A stretch of DNA of 64,000 bases, from assembly GCA_018242605.1 (NCBI GenBank), contig JAFEBP010000009.1:62001-126000 (forward strand), in the 5' to 3' direction. Source of the DNA: Planctomycetota bacterium. GTDB taxonomy: Bacteria; Planctomycetota; Phycisphaerae; Phycisphaerales; UBA1924. Positions within the stretch are counted from its first letter, which is position 1, and each line of letters begins with the position of its first letter. A program made the translations under genes and the position numbers. Under the pieces are notes generated by a model that saw only the letters and a program-made list of their open reading frames with translations, searched no databases and had not been told where the DNA came from. Of this stretch, positions 33,070-41,873 are shown piece after piece.

Positions 33070-34221
33070 ATGCCCTCCATCCCTCTCTCCGTCCTCGCCC
33101 GAATCCTCGCCCGCGCCGCCCACCCCGACCACACCGACCACACCGCGCCCGCCACCAAAACTCCATCGCCACCCTCCCCGACCCCCAGTCAGAGCGAAGG
33201 CTCCGCGCAGCGAAACCCGGGACCGCCCGCGGCAAGCGTTCAGGAACTTCACAAGACCCCCTCCCGCGCAGAACACCCATGGACAGCAGTCCAGGGGATT
33301 CCCGAATCGCCTCACCACCGCGCGCCCACCACCAAAACTTCATCGCACCCCTCCCCGACGCCCAGTCTGAGCGAAGCCTCCGCGCAGCGAAGACTGGGAT
33401 CGCCCACAGCGAACGCACGCGATCTCCCCGCCCACCCCCCGCGCACAAACTCCGTCTCTCCCTCCGCCCGCGCGCACTCCACCAAAACTTCATCGCACCC
33501 TCCCCCGACGCCCGGCCTGAACAAAGGCCCCTCGCAGCGAAGCCCGGGACCGCCCGCGGCAAGCGTTCAGGAACTTCACAAGACCCCCTCCCGCGCAGAA
33601 CACCCATGGACAGCAGTCCAGGGGATTCCCGAATCGCCTCACCACCGCGCGCACTCCACCAAAACTTCATGGCACCCCTCCCCGACGCCCAGTCTGAGCG
33701 AAGGCTCTGCGCAGCGAAGACTGGGATCGCCCGCAGCGAACGCACGTGAACTCCCCGCCCCCCACAGATCCGAAAACCCATGGCCGCCAGTCCTCGGGAT
33801 CTCCGCCCGCCCCCCGCGCACAAACCCCGTCACTCTCCTCGCCCGCGCGCACTCCACCAAAACTTCATCGCACCCTCCCCCGACGCCCGGCCTGAACAGA
33901 GGCCCCGTGCAGCGACGACCCGGACCGCCCACAGCAAATGTTCAGGAACTCCCGAAGACCTCCTCCCGCGCCGAACACCCATGGCCAGCAGTCCATGGCA
34001 TCCCCCATCCGCCCCACCTCAGCGCGCCCACCACCAAAACTTCATCGCGCCCCACCCTCCACCACCCACATAGGAGTCCACCCCAGAACAACGCCACTCA
34101 TCCGCCGCATCGCCCCCGCCGTGCGGAGTCTGTCCGGATTGCGGGCCAGTTCCCTCCACGGACGGCCGATATAGTCACTCGAACGAGCCGCGCCGCGCCG
34201 GCGTACCAACCACAGACATGA
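33070..34221 (+). CDS. doubtful repeat-encoded open frame
   Basis: An open frame of 383 codons spanning the whole tandem array. In favour: AGGA lies 8-9 bases before the ATG, its TGA overlaps the ATG of the next gene (ATGA), and every repeat unit is a multiple of three bases, so the frame is kept. Against: it has no recognised domain, and it is low-complexity (Pro/Ser/Thr/Ala/Arg, e.g. TKTSSHPPPTPGLN repeated). Third-position GC is only moderate compared with real genes nearby, and the opposite strand is open over much of the array too. Probably not translated, but the frame preservation deserves a test. Confidence 0.25.
   Translation: MPSIPLSVLARILARAAHPDHTDHTAPATKTPSPPSPTPSQSEGSAQRNPGPPAASVQELHKTPSRAEHPWTAVQGIPESPHHRAPTTKTSSHPSPTPSLSEASAQRRLGSPTANARDLPAHPPRTNSVSPSARAHSTKTSSHPPPTPGLNKGPSQRSPGPPAASVQELHKTPSRAEHPWTAVQGIPESPHHRAHSTKTSWHPSPTPSLSEGSAQRRLGSPAANARELPAPHRSENPWPPVLGISARPPRTNPVTLLARAHSTKTSSHPPPTPGLNRGPVQRRPGPPTANVQELPKTSSRAEHPWPAVHGIPHPPHLSAPTTKTSSRPTLHHPHRSPPQNNATHPPHRPRRAESVRIAGQFPPRTADIVTRTSRAAPAYQPQT
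33154..34065 (+). repeat. alternating A/B tandem repeat array
   Basis: Five full units plus a partial sixth, each starting ACCAAAACTTCATCGCACCC or a close variant, at 33154, 33331, 33481, 33658, 33856 and 34033. Spacings are 177, 150, 177, 198 and 177 bases. The odd units (A) share the CGTTCAGGAACTTCAC and ACCCATGGACAGCAGTCCA blocks; the even units (B) share AGTCTGAGCG with AGACTGGGATCGCCC and end CCGCGCACAAAC. A units 1 and 3 are nearly identical in their second half. It looks like a higher-order A-B duplication. A single B-like core is found at 24536-24600. Confidence 0.9.
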
Positions 34222-34634
34222 CCGCGTTCGCCCGCATCATCCTCATCCTCTCGCTGCTGCTCCAGTCCATCCCCGGACTGTCAGCGCAGCGGTGCGCCGA
34301 GATGGTGCAGGCCGACGCGCAAATCGCCCCAGCCGACGATGACGCCCCGTGCCCCTGCTGCCAGGGCGATGACCAGGCCATCACGCCGGCCTGCCCCGAG
34401 GGCGCCAAGACCATCACCTGCTGCTGCTGCATGCCGCGGCACGAAGAACCGCGCACCCCGCCCGCCGATCCCAAGACCGAGCAGACGCACCAGTTCGTCG
34501 CGTTGCTCCCCGTCCTCGTCTCCCTCCTGCGGCCCGAGCCCCCCGTGCTCGCGCAGCGTTGGACCAGCCCGGCCGGCCCGCCCATGCGGTCCGCCGATTC
34601 CATGCACTCGCTCCTGTGCGTGTGGGTCGTATAG
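34218..34634 (+). CDS. small exported Cys-rich protein, first gene of metal-efflux cluster
   Basis: 138-residue protein with a signal peptide (MTAFARIILILSLLLQSIPG, cleavage near LSA-Q). The mature part holds nine cysteines, most in two blocks: CPCC near 43-46 and C...CCCC near 59-71 (ACPEGAKTITCCCCMPRHEE). Such clusters suit soft-metal (Cu, Ag, Zn) binding. A hydrophobic segment (FVALLPVLVSLL) follows. The gene sits 122 bases upstream of an RND efflux operon, suggesting a periplasmic metal-binding or regulatory peptide for it. I recognise no family name; the metal role is inferred from Cys content and position. Confidence 0.65.
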   Translation: MTAFARIILILSLLLQSIPGLSAQRCAEMVQADAQIAPADDDAPCPCCQGDDQAITPACPEGAKTITCCCCMPRHEEPRTPPADPKTEQTHQFVALLPVLVSLLRPEPPVLAQRWTSPAGPPMRSADSMHSLLCVWVV

Positions 34635-34756
34635 GCACTCGCCTCCTTGGCGCCATTGCGCGCTGAGTTGATCCGTGTGCTCCCGATCCCGGCCCTTTCC
34701 CGCGCCCCAGCGCCCGGGAAAAACCCGGCCCCATCACACAACCAGGAGTCTGCTTC

Positions 34757-36265
34757 ATGTCCGCCGTTCGCACCCCCGGTGCGGCCCGCGCCGGAGACCT
34801 TTTCCGCGTCGGCTCGCGTGCCGCGAACCCGCCCCTCCGTTCCCCCGCGCTCTTGACCGCCTGCGCCCTCGCGCTCGCCGGGCTGACCGGCTGCGCCCTC
34901 TCGCCCTCGGGCGCCAAGCCCGAAAAAGCCCGCCTCGCCCAGGCCGGCAAGACCTTCGAACCCAGGTTCGAGGAACGCGCCCTGCCCGATCTGCCCGACG
35001 AGCCGACCTGGCAGGACCTGCTCCACCGGGCCTTCCTCGCCAACGGCGACCTCGAACTCGCCTATTTCGACTGGAAAGCGTCGGTCGAGCGGATCGAGAT
35101 GGCCTCGGCCTACCCCAACTCGAACGTCACGCTGGGCTATTCCTACATGTTCTCCTCCGAGAAGATGAAGTCCTTCGACCGCCAGACATTCTCGGCGGGC
35201 TTTGACTCTTCCGTCAACCTCTCCTTCCCCACCAAGGTGATGAAGAAGGGCGAAATCGCCCTCGACGAGGCGCGCGCGACCGGCGAACGTTTCCGCGCCG
35301 CCAAGTTTGACCTCCAGCGGCGCGTGCTCGGCGCCTGGGCCGATTACACCCTCCTCGCCGAACGGCTCCGCATCCAGCGCGAGCAACTCGCCCTCACGCG
35401 GATGTCCCAGGACGCCGCCCTCGCCCGATCACTCGCCGGCGGCGCCCAGCGCGACCTGCTCAGAACCGATGTCTCCCTGCAGACTTCCCAGGACGCGATC
35501 CAGACGATGGAAGCCGAACTCGCCGCGTCGCGATCCGTGCTCAACGGCCTGCTGGCCCGCGAACCCGGCGCCCCACTCCAGCCGCCCCGCGCCCTCCCCC
35601 CGCCGCGGCCGATACCCGCATCCGATGATCAACTGCTCGCCGCCGCCGTCGACCAGAACCCCGAACTCGCCGCGCTCGCGCACCAGGTGCAAGGCCGCAC
35701 CGACGCCCTGGAACTGGCGCGGATGCAGTGGATCCCGGACATCAGCCCCACCGCGATGTTCACCGGCAGCGTCTCGCAGGCCGTCGGCGCGGCGGTCATG
35801 CTCCCCACCAACATCGTCGAGATCCGCGGCGGTATCCGCGAGGCCGAAGCCATGCTCCGCGGCAGCGAAGCAATGCTCCGCCAGGCCCGGCGCGACCGCG
35901 CCGCCTCGCTCGTCGCCACCCTGGTCACACTTCGGAACAGCGAACGCCAGGCCCACCTCTTCGAAACCGGCATCATCCCGCTCACCCAGCGCCTGCTGAC
36001 CAACACCCGCCAGTCGTACGCGAGCGGCGCGGCGACCTACGCCGACCTGCTCGACGCGCAACGAACGCTGCTGGATGCCCGACTGGTCGTGGCCCAGGCC
36101 CGCGCGATGCGGGAGAAACAGCTCGCCGAACTCGAAGCCCTGATGGGCACCGACATCGAAACCCTCTCTAACCCGACGCCGCAGACGCCCGCCGTCGCGG
36201 CCGACACAACTCTCCCCAACGACACACCGGCGACGAGCCACCAGGAGCCCCGCCATGTCCACTGA
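34757..36265 (+). CDS. TolC-family outer-membrane efflux lipoprotein (CusC/CzcC-like)
   Basis: 502-residue outer-membrane factor forming the exit duct of a tripartite metal efflux pump. A long N-terminal region leads to the lipobox LAGLTGC (Cys near 46); AGGAG lies upstream of the ATG. The body shows the duplicated OEP helical hairpins: GDLELAYFDWKASVERIEMASA, GEIALDEARATGERFRAAKFDLQRRVLGAWADY, and the second half SYASGAATYADLLDAQRTLLDARL. The C-terminus overlaps the adaptor gene by 11 bases, so expression is coupled. Cu/Ag or Zn/Co/Cd specificity cannot be fixed from this protein alone; the neighbouring adaptor and pump point to Cu/Ag. Confidence 0.92.
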   Translation: MSAVRTPGAARAGDLFRVGSRAANPPLRSPALLTACALALAGLTGCALSPSGAKPEKARLAQAGKTFEPRFEERALPDLPDEPTWQDLLHRAFLANGDLELAYFDWKASVERIEMASAYPNSNVTLGYSYMFSSEKMKSFDRQTFSAGFDSSVNLSFPTKVMKKGEIALDEARATGERFRAAKFDLQRRVLGAWADYTLLAERLRIQREQLALTRMSQDAALARSLAGGAQRDLLRTDVSLQTSQDAIQTMEAELAASRSVLNGLLAREPGAPLQPPRALPPPRPIPASDDQLLAAAVDQNPELAALAHQVQGRTDALELARMQWIPDISPTAMFTGSVSQAVGAAVMLPTNIVEIRGGIREAEAMLRGSEAMLRQARRDRAASLVATLVTLRNSERQAHLFETGIIPLTQRLLTNTRQSYASGAATYADLLDAQRTLLDARLVVAQARAMREKQLAELEALMGTDIETLSNPTPQTPAVAADTTLPNDTPATSHQEPRHVH

Positions 36266-38189
36266 ATTCACCGCCCAACGTCCTCAAGGCAGCCGCTTCG
36301 GTTCACTCGCCCTGCTCCTCATCGCCGCCGCGGGCGGCGCATACGCCGGGATGCGCTGGCACACCACGCTTGAGCGGTGGCTCGTGCCCTCGATGGCTTC
36401 CGCGCAGCCCGAGCCCGTCAACAGCGTGTCCGCGGAGAAAAAGCAGCTCTGGACCTGCGGCATGCACCCGCAGGTGATCCAGGACCATCCCGGCGACTGC
36501 CCGATCTGCCACATGAAGCTCACCCCGCTGGTCTCCGGGGGTGAGAGCACCGCCCCGGCCGACGCGGCCACCGTGATCGTCGACCCCGCGATCGTCCAGA
36601 ACATGGGAGTTCGCACGGCCGAAGTGACCGAGGCACCCCTCCGCCAGAAAGTCCGCGTCTACGCGATGATCACGGAAGCGGAGCCCGGCCACCGCGACGT
36701 CAACCTGCGGGTCTCGGGATGGATCCAGACGCTGTACGCCAACACCGACGGCATGACTGTAAAAACGGGCGACCCGCTCTTTGATCTGTACAGCCCGGAA
36801 CTCAACCTCGCGATCGAAGAGTTGATCTCGGCGCGACGCGCCGCCAAGGCCGCGGAGAATGACGCCGGCAGTTCGCTCCGCGACACGAGCGCCTCGCTGG
36901 TGGCCGCGGCGGAGAACCGGCTCCTGGCCCTCGATCTGACGCCCGAACAGATCAGCGAGCTGGGCGCGATGGAGCATGCCCCCAGCGTGGTGACGTTCAG
37001 ATCACCCTTCGACGGGCACGTGACGGAGAAGGCGGGCGTGTACGCCGGGACGTCCGTTGTGGCGGGCCAGCGCGTCTTCCGTCTCGCCCAGCGGACCACC
37101 ATGTGGGTCGAGGGGCGAGTGCCCGAGGCGGACCTCGGGCGGGTGCGCGTCGGGCAGAAGACCAGTGCGCGGGTGGACGCTTACCCGGGCCGCGCGTTCG
37201 ACGGCGAGGTCATCTTTATTCACCCTCACTTCGACGAGATGACCCGCACGGCGATGGTGCGGATGGCGCTCTCGAACCACGACTACGCCCTGCATGAAGG
37301 GATGTACGCAACGCTCGAGATCGACGTGGGCGACGCGGAACCCGCGGTGCTGGCGCCCCGCGAGGCCGTGATCGATACCGGAGAATCCCAGGTTGTGTTT
37401 GTCAGCGCCGGCAAAGGACGGTTCGAGCCGCGCCGGGTCATCATGGGCCAAAGCGGTGAGCGCGGGATGGTGCAGATCCTGACCGGGCTCAAGCCCGGCG
37501 AACAGGTGGTGGCGAGCGGACAGTTCCTCCTGGATTCCGAGAGCCGTCTGCGCGAAGCAATCGCCAAGTTCCTGGGCCAGAAGGCGATGCCGGTCGCGGG
37601 TGAAACGGTTGAACCGATCGCGCGACCGACGATGCCCCAAGTCACCGCGGCCCCCGCGACGCCTCCGGATCATTCAGCCGCCCACGCAACGCCTGCAACC
37701 CCCGCGCCGTCCGCGACGCCACCGCCGCCCACGGCGGTATCCGCCTCGTCAGAAGCGGCGAAGGTCGACGCGATCATCGCGGCGTACCTGCCGCTCGCCG
37801 AGTCGCTCGGCGCTGTGCAGAAATCAAACACGCCCCTCCAGGTCGACGCATTGATAGTGGCGCTTCATGCGATGCACGCGGACGTGACCGCGCCGGAAAA
37901 ACTCCGGCTCATCACCAAAGCGGCGAAAGCGGCCGAGGCGATGAAGGGTCAGTCCATCGATAATCAGCGCGAGCTTTTCAAATCGGTCAGCGCACGGCTC
38001 ATCGAACTCGTCGACGCGATGCCGCCTTCGAGTTCGGTCGCCGGTTCGCTGTACGTGTTGAACTGCCCGATGGCCAAGGCCGATTGGCTGCAGCGCACCA
38101 AGGATATCGCCAACCCGTACTACGCCGAAGAGATGAAGGAATGCGGAGCGGTGGTGCGTCCGGTGGCCGGCGCGAAGGGAGGGGAGTGA
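36255..38189 (+). CDS. RND efflux periplasmic adaptor with metal-binding head and DUF3347 tail (CusB-like)
   Basis: 644-residue membrane-fusion protein, longer than a typical CusB (about 400). An N-terminal membrane anchor (about 15-33) is followed by a heavy-metal-binding domain, WTCGMHPQV...GDCPICHMKL at about 66-90 (the YHS-like HMBD). The HlyD core comes next: beta-barrel/lipoyl halves VNLRVSGWIQTLYANTDGMTV and VVTFRSPFDGHVTEKAGVYAG, then APREAVIDTGESQVVFV. After a Pro/Ala-rich linker (about 455-500), the C-terminus is a DUF3347 domain (YVLNCPMAKADWLQ ... NPYYAEEMKECG). Two separate metal-binding modules on one adaptor imply metal capture and delivery to the pump. Overlaps the OMF gene upstream, and ends 3 bases before the pump gene. 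Confidence 0.93.
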   Translation: MSTEFTAQRPQGSRFGSLALLLIAAAGGAYAGMRWHTTLERWLVPSMASAQPEPVNSVSAEKKQLWTCGMHPQVIQDHPGDCPICHMKLTPLVSGGESTAPADAATVIVDPAIVQNMGVRTAEVTEAPLRQKVRVYAMITEAEPGHRDVNLRVSGWIQTLYANTDGMTVKTGDPLFDLYSPELNLAIEELISARRAAKAAENDAGSSLRDTSASLVAAAENRLLALDLTPEQISELGAMEHAPSVVTFRSPFDGHVTEKAGVYAGTSVVAGQRVFRLAQRTTMWVEGRVPEADLGRVRVGQKTSARVDAYPGRAFDGEVIFIHPHFDEMTRTAMVRMALSNHDYALHEGMYATLEIDVGDAEPAVLAPREAVIDTGESQVVFVSAGKGRFEPRRVIMGQSGERGMVQILTGLKPGEQVVASGQFLLDSESRLREAIAKFLGQKAMPVAGETVEPIARPTMPQVTAAPATPPDHSAAHATPATPAPSATPPPPTAVSASSEAAKVDAIIAAYLPLAESLGAVQKSNTPLQVDALIVALHAMHADVTAPEKLRLITKAAKAAEAMKGQSIDNQRELFKSVSARLIELVDAMPPSSSVAGSLYVLNCPMAKADWLQRTKDIANPYYAEEMKECGAVVRPVAGAKGGE

Positions 38190-38192
38190 CGC

Positions 38193-41100
38193 GTGATCGC
38201 CCGCATCATCGAACTCTCGATCAGGAACCGCTTCATGGTGCTCCTGCTCACGGCCATGCTCGTGGGCTCGGGCGTGTGGAGCATCTTCCGAATCCGGCTG
38301 GACGCGATCCCCGACCTGTCGGACGTGCAGGTCATCGTGACCACCGAGTACCCGGGGCAGAACCCCGAGGTCGTGGACCAGCAGGTGACCTACCCGCTGG
38401 CGAGCGCCATGCTCGCCGTGCCCGGCTCGACCGTTGTCCGCGGCTACAGCATGTTTGAGCAGTCCTTCGTGTACGTGCTCTTCGAGGATGGAACCGACAT
38501 CTACTGGGCACGCAGCCGCGTGCTGGAGTACCTGAACTTCGCGAGGGATCGCCTGCCCAAGGGCGTGGAGCCCAAGCTCGGGCCGGACGCCACGGGCGTC
38601 GGCTGGGTCTATCAGTACGTGCTCTACCCCGGCTATTACAGCCCCGACCACCCCAACGGGCTCTGGCGCGACGCCGAGAAGGACCGTTGGTACGCCGCGG
38701 CGGATGATGCTCCGCAGGATCGGCGTGAACACCTCCAGAAGGTGCGGGCCTTCGAAAAGCCGGGGGTGGATCCCCTCACCGACACGCCCCTGGTCTCGGC
38801 GAATCTCGACCTGGCGCAGCTGCGCGGCGTGCAGGACTGGTACCTGCGTTACCCGCTTACTTCCGTCGAGGACGTGTCGGAGGTCGCCTCCATCGGCGGG
38901 TTCGTCAAGCAATACCAGGTGGTGCTCGACCCGCTCAAGCTCCGGGCGTACCGGCTGCCGCTGAGCGATGTCATGATGGCGATCCAGCGCTCGAACAACG
39001 ACGTGGGCGGATCGGTCATCGAGCTCGCCGAAAACGAGTACATGGTCCGCAGCCGCGCGTACCTCAAGGGTCTGGACGAACTGGCGAAGGTGCCCGTGGG
39101 GCTCGGGGAGAAGGGCACCCCGATCCTGCTCGGGGACATCGCGACGCTGCAGATCGGCGGAGAGATGCGTCGGGGCGTGGGTGAACTGGACGGCAAGGGC
39201 GAGGCGGTGGGAGGCGTGGTCGTCGCCCGGTTCGGCGCCAACGCGCACAAGGTGATCGCGGACGTGAAGGCCAAGCTGGCGTCGCTCGAGGACGGGCTCC
39301 CGCACGGCGTGTTCATCAAGCCCACCTACGACCGCTCCAACCTGATCAACCGTTCGGTGGCGACGCTGCGCAACACGCTTGTCGAGGAGATCATCGTTGT
39401 CGGGCTGGTGTGCATCCTGTTCCTGCTGCACCTTCGCAGCGAACTGGTCGCCGTGTTCGTCGTGCCCTCCAGCGTGGTGGCCGCGTTGCTCGTCATGCAC
39501 CTGCTGGGGATCAACGCCAACATCATGTCGCTGGGAGGCATCGCGATCTCCATCGGCGTGGTCGTGGACTCGGCGGTGATCATGGTCGAGAACGGCCACA
39601 AGCACCTGGACCGCGAGGAAGACCGCGTCCACGCGGGGCACCCGCCCACGCCCAGGGTCGACATCATGACCGCCGCGGCGAAGGAGGTGGGCCCGCAGCT
39701 CTTCTTCTCGCTGCTCATCATCACCGTTTCGTTCCTGCCCGTGTTCGTGCTCGGCGGTGAGGCGGGCCGCCTGTTCAAGCCGCTGGCGTACACCAAGACG
39801 TTCGCGATGTCCGCGGCGGCGCTGCTGTCGATCACCATCATCCCGGTGCTGATGTACTACTTCATCACCGGGCGCGTGCTCCCGCAGCGCTGGGGCGCCT
39901 GGCGCAACTCGGCCATCACGCTGGGGGCGATGCTCCTGCCGGCCGCGGCGTTGTTCATGATCGCTTCCGGCATGCCTCATCTCACGGCGTACCGCTGGGG
40001 AATCGCGGGCGGCTGGGCGGTGCTCATGGCGATGCTGCTGCTGCCCCAAAGGATCATCCACGAGCAGCACAGCCCGATCAGCAGAGTGCTTCAGTGGGTG
40101 TATGAGCCGGCGTTCCGCATGGCGATGGCGCACCCCTGGCGCGTCCTGCTGCTCGCCGTAATCGCGCTGGGATCGACGTACTACCCGATGAGCCGCATGG
40201 GCACGGAGTTCATGCCGCCGCTGGACGAGGGCGACCTGCTCTACATGCCCACCACCGATCCCTCGATCAGCATCACCAAGAGCAAGCAGTTGCTTCAGCA
40301 GACCGACAAGCTCATCAAGACCTTCCCGGAAGTACTGAGCGTGCACGGCAAGATCGGGCGGGCCGAGACCGCGACCGATCCCGCGCCGCTCTCGATGATC
40401 GAGACCGTGGTCCAGCTCAACCCCGACCACTCGCAGTGGCGGACCCGCCGGCCGACGTACTTCTTCAGCACGTGGCCGGCGTGGCTCCAGAAGCCGTTCT
40501 CCGCGACTTTCTGGCCCGCGGAACGGCCGATCACCACCGAGGAACTCAAGTTCGGCTGGCAGGACGAAGGCGGCCAGATGCACCCCGGGCTCAACTCGGT
40601 GGTCTCGTTCCCGGGCATGGCCAACGCGTGGCCGTTCCCCATCGAGAACCGCATCAACATGCTCGCCACTGGCATCAAGACGCCGGTGGGCATCAAGATC
40701 ATGGGCCCGGACCTCCAGGTGCTCAGCGATCTGGCGGATCGAGCCGCCAGCGCGGTCCGCACGATCCCCGGCACGGTCTCGGCGTACGCGGAGCGCACCT
40801 TCGGCGGCAACTACCTCGACATCGACATCGACCGCGACGCGGCCGCCCGCTACGGCCTCACCACCGCCGACATCCAGGACGTGATCCAGTCCGCCGTGGG
40901 CGGCATGAACATCACCACGACGGTGGAGGGCGTCGAACGCTACCCGCTCAACGTCCGGTACCACCGCGACTATCGCGACGACCTTCCCGCCCTCCATCAG
41001 GTGCTGGTAACGGCCCCGATGGCCGGGCCCCAGGGCGAGCGCGTGCAGGTGCCCCTGGGCCAACTCGCCAAGATCCACATCACCCCCGGCGCGCCCATGA

Positions 41101-41810
41101 TCCGCTCGGAGAACGCCCAACGCACGGCGTGGATCTTCGTGGACATCGCGGGTCGTGATCTGGGCGGATACATCGCCCAGGCCCGCAAGACCGTGGCCCA
41201 GCAGGTCCCGCTGCCGCCCGGGTACTCGTTGGTTTTCTCGGGGCAGTTCGAGTTCTGGGAGAAGACACTGCCCCGGCTCATCGCGGCGAGCGTGCTGGCG
41301 CTGGTGGCGATCATCTTCCTGCTCTATGTCAGCAGCCGGTCGTGGTTCCGCGTCGGCGTGGTGCTGATGGCCGTGCCGTTCAGTCTCGTCGGGGCGTTCT
41401 GGTTCATGCACGGGCTGGACTTCAACCTCTCGCTCGCGGTGGTGATCGGAATCATCGCGCTGGCGGGCCTGGACGCCGAGACGGGCATGGTGATGCTGCT
41501 CTACCTCGACAACAGCTTCGACCGCTTCAAGGAGCAGGGCCGCATGAAGTCCGCGGCTGACCTGTACGCCGCGGTGCATGACGGGGCGGTCAAGCGCATC
41601 CGGCCCAAGGCGATGACCGTCGCGGCGGCGTTCATCGGGCTCGTGCCCCTCCTCTGGGCGCAGGGCACGGGCGCCGACACCATGCGGCGCATCGCGGCGC
41701 CCATGATCGGCGGCCTGCTCATCAGCTTTGTAATGGAGCTTGTCGTATACCCAGTGGTCTTCTATCTCGCCAAGCTGTGGCAGCACCGCGAGGAGTTTGC
41801 AAGCGTGTAG
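38193..41810 (+). CDS. heavy-metal RND efflux pump, CusA/CzcA family
   Basis: 1205-residue inner-membrane proton-driven exporter (HME-RND), longer than the usual 1030-1060 residues. GTG start at 38193 with GGAGGGG upstream. The first helix is FMVLLLTAMLVGSGVWSIF; two large periplasmic loops follow helices 1 and 7. Signatures are IPDLSDVQVIVTTEYPGQNP, GGIAISIGVVVDSAVIMVEN and GLDAETGMVMLLYLDN; the last is the HME-type replacement of the HAE consensus, close to the CusA motif. RND pumps of this class export Cu(I)/Ag(I) or Zn/Co/Cd; the adaptor's HMBD and DUF3347 favour Cu/Ag. The extra length comes mainly from an insertion at about 140-200 of the first periplasmic loop. Third gene of the coupled operon. 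Confidence 0.95.
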   Translation: MIARIIELSIRNRFMVLLLTAMLVGSGVWSIFRIRLDAIPDLSDVQVIVTTEYPGQNPEVVDQQVTYPLASAMLAVPGSTVVRGYSMFEQSFVYVLFEDGTDIYWARSRVLEYLNFARDRLPKGVEPKLGPDATGVGWVYQYVLYPGYYSPDHPNGLWRDAEKDRWYAAADDAPQDRREHLQKVRAFEKPGVDPLTDTPLVSANLDLAQLRGVQDWYLRYPLTSVEDVSEVASIGGFVKQYQVVLDPLKLRAYRLPLSDVMMAIQRSNNDVGGSVIELAENEYMVRSRAYLKGLDELAKVPVGLGEKGTPILLGDIATLQIGGEMRRGVGELDGKGEAVGGVVVARFGANAHKVIADVKAKLASLEDGLPHGVFIKPTYDRSNLINRSVATLRNTLVEEIIVVGLVCILFLLHLRSELVAVFVVPSSVVAALLVMHLLGINANIMSLGGIAISIGVVVDSAVIMVENGHKHLDREEDRVHAGHPPTPRVDIMTAAAKEVGPQLFFSLLIITVSFLPVFVLGGEAGRLFKPLAYTKTFAMSAAALLSITIIPVLMYYFITGRVLPQRWGAWRNSAITLGAMLLPAAALFMIASGMPHLTAYRWGIAGGWAVLMAMLLLPQRIIHEQHSPISRVLQWVYEPAFRMAMAHPWRVLLLAVIALGSTYYPMSRMGTEFMPPLDEGDLLYMPTTDPSISITKSKQLLQQTDKLIKTFPEVLSVHGKIGRAETATDPAPLSMIETVVQLNPDHSQWRTRRPTYFFSTWPAWLQKPFSATFWPAERPITTEELKFGWQDEGGQMHPGLNSVVSFPGMANAWPFPIENRINMLATGIKTPVGIKIMGPDLQVLSDLADRAASAVRTIPGTVSAYAERTFGGNYLDIDIDRDAAARYGLTTADIQDVIQSAVGGMNITTTVEGVERYPLNVRYHRDYRDDLPALHQVLVTAPMAGPQGERVQVPLGQLAKIHITPGAPMIRSENAQRTAWIFVDIAGRDLGGYIAQARKTVAQQVPLPPGYSLVFSGQFEFWEKTLPRLIAASVLALVAIIFLLYVSSRSWFRVGVVLMAVPFSLVGAFWFMHGLDFNLSLAVVIGIIALAGLDAETGMVMLLYLDNSFDRFKEQGRMKSAADLYAAVHDGAVKRIRPKAMTVAAAFIGLVPLLWAQGTGADTMRRIAAPMIGGLLISFVMELVVYPVVFYLAKLWQHREEFASV

Positions 41811-41873
41811 TGTCGGTTCCCGCGGCGGAGTTGCCGCCGGGTCGGTTCGGTCCCTCTTTTCAGGAGTCCGCGA

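Noticed and set aside
33056..33823. Minus-strand open frame of 255 codons across the tandem array
   Set aside because: Arises from the same frame-preserving repeat as the plus-strand frame; no start context, low complexity.
33154..34065. CRISPR-like array
   Set aside because: Units are 150-198 bases with internal similarity throughout, no 25-40 base repeats with unique spacers, and no cas genes.
37824..41786. Very long minus-strand open frame (1320 codons) opposite the pump gene
   Set aside because: It is the complement of a clear RND pump gene; its translation is a His/Arg/Asp-rich shadow with no domain.
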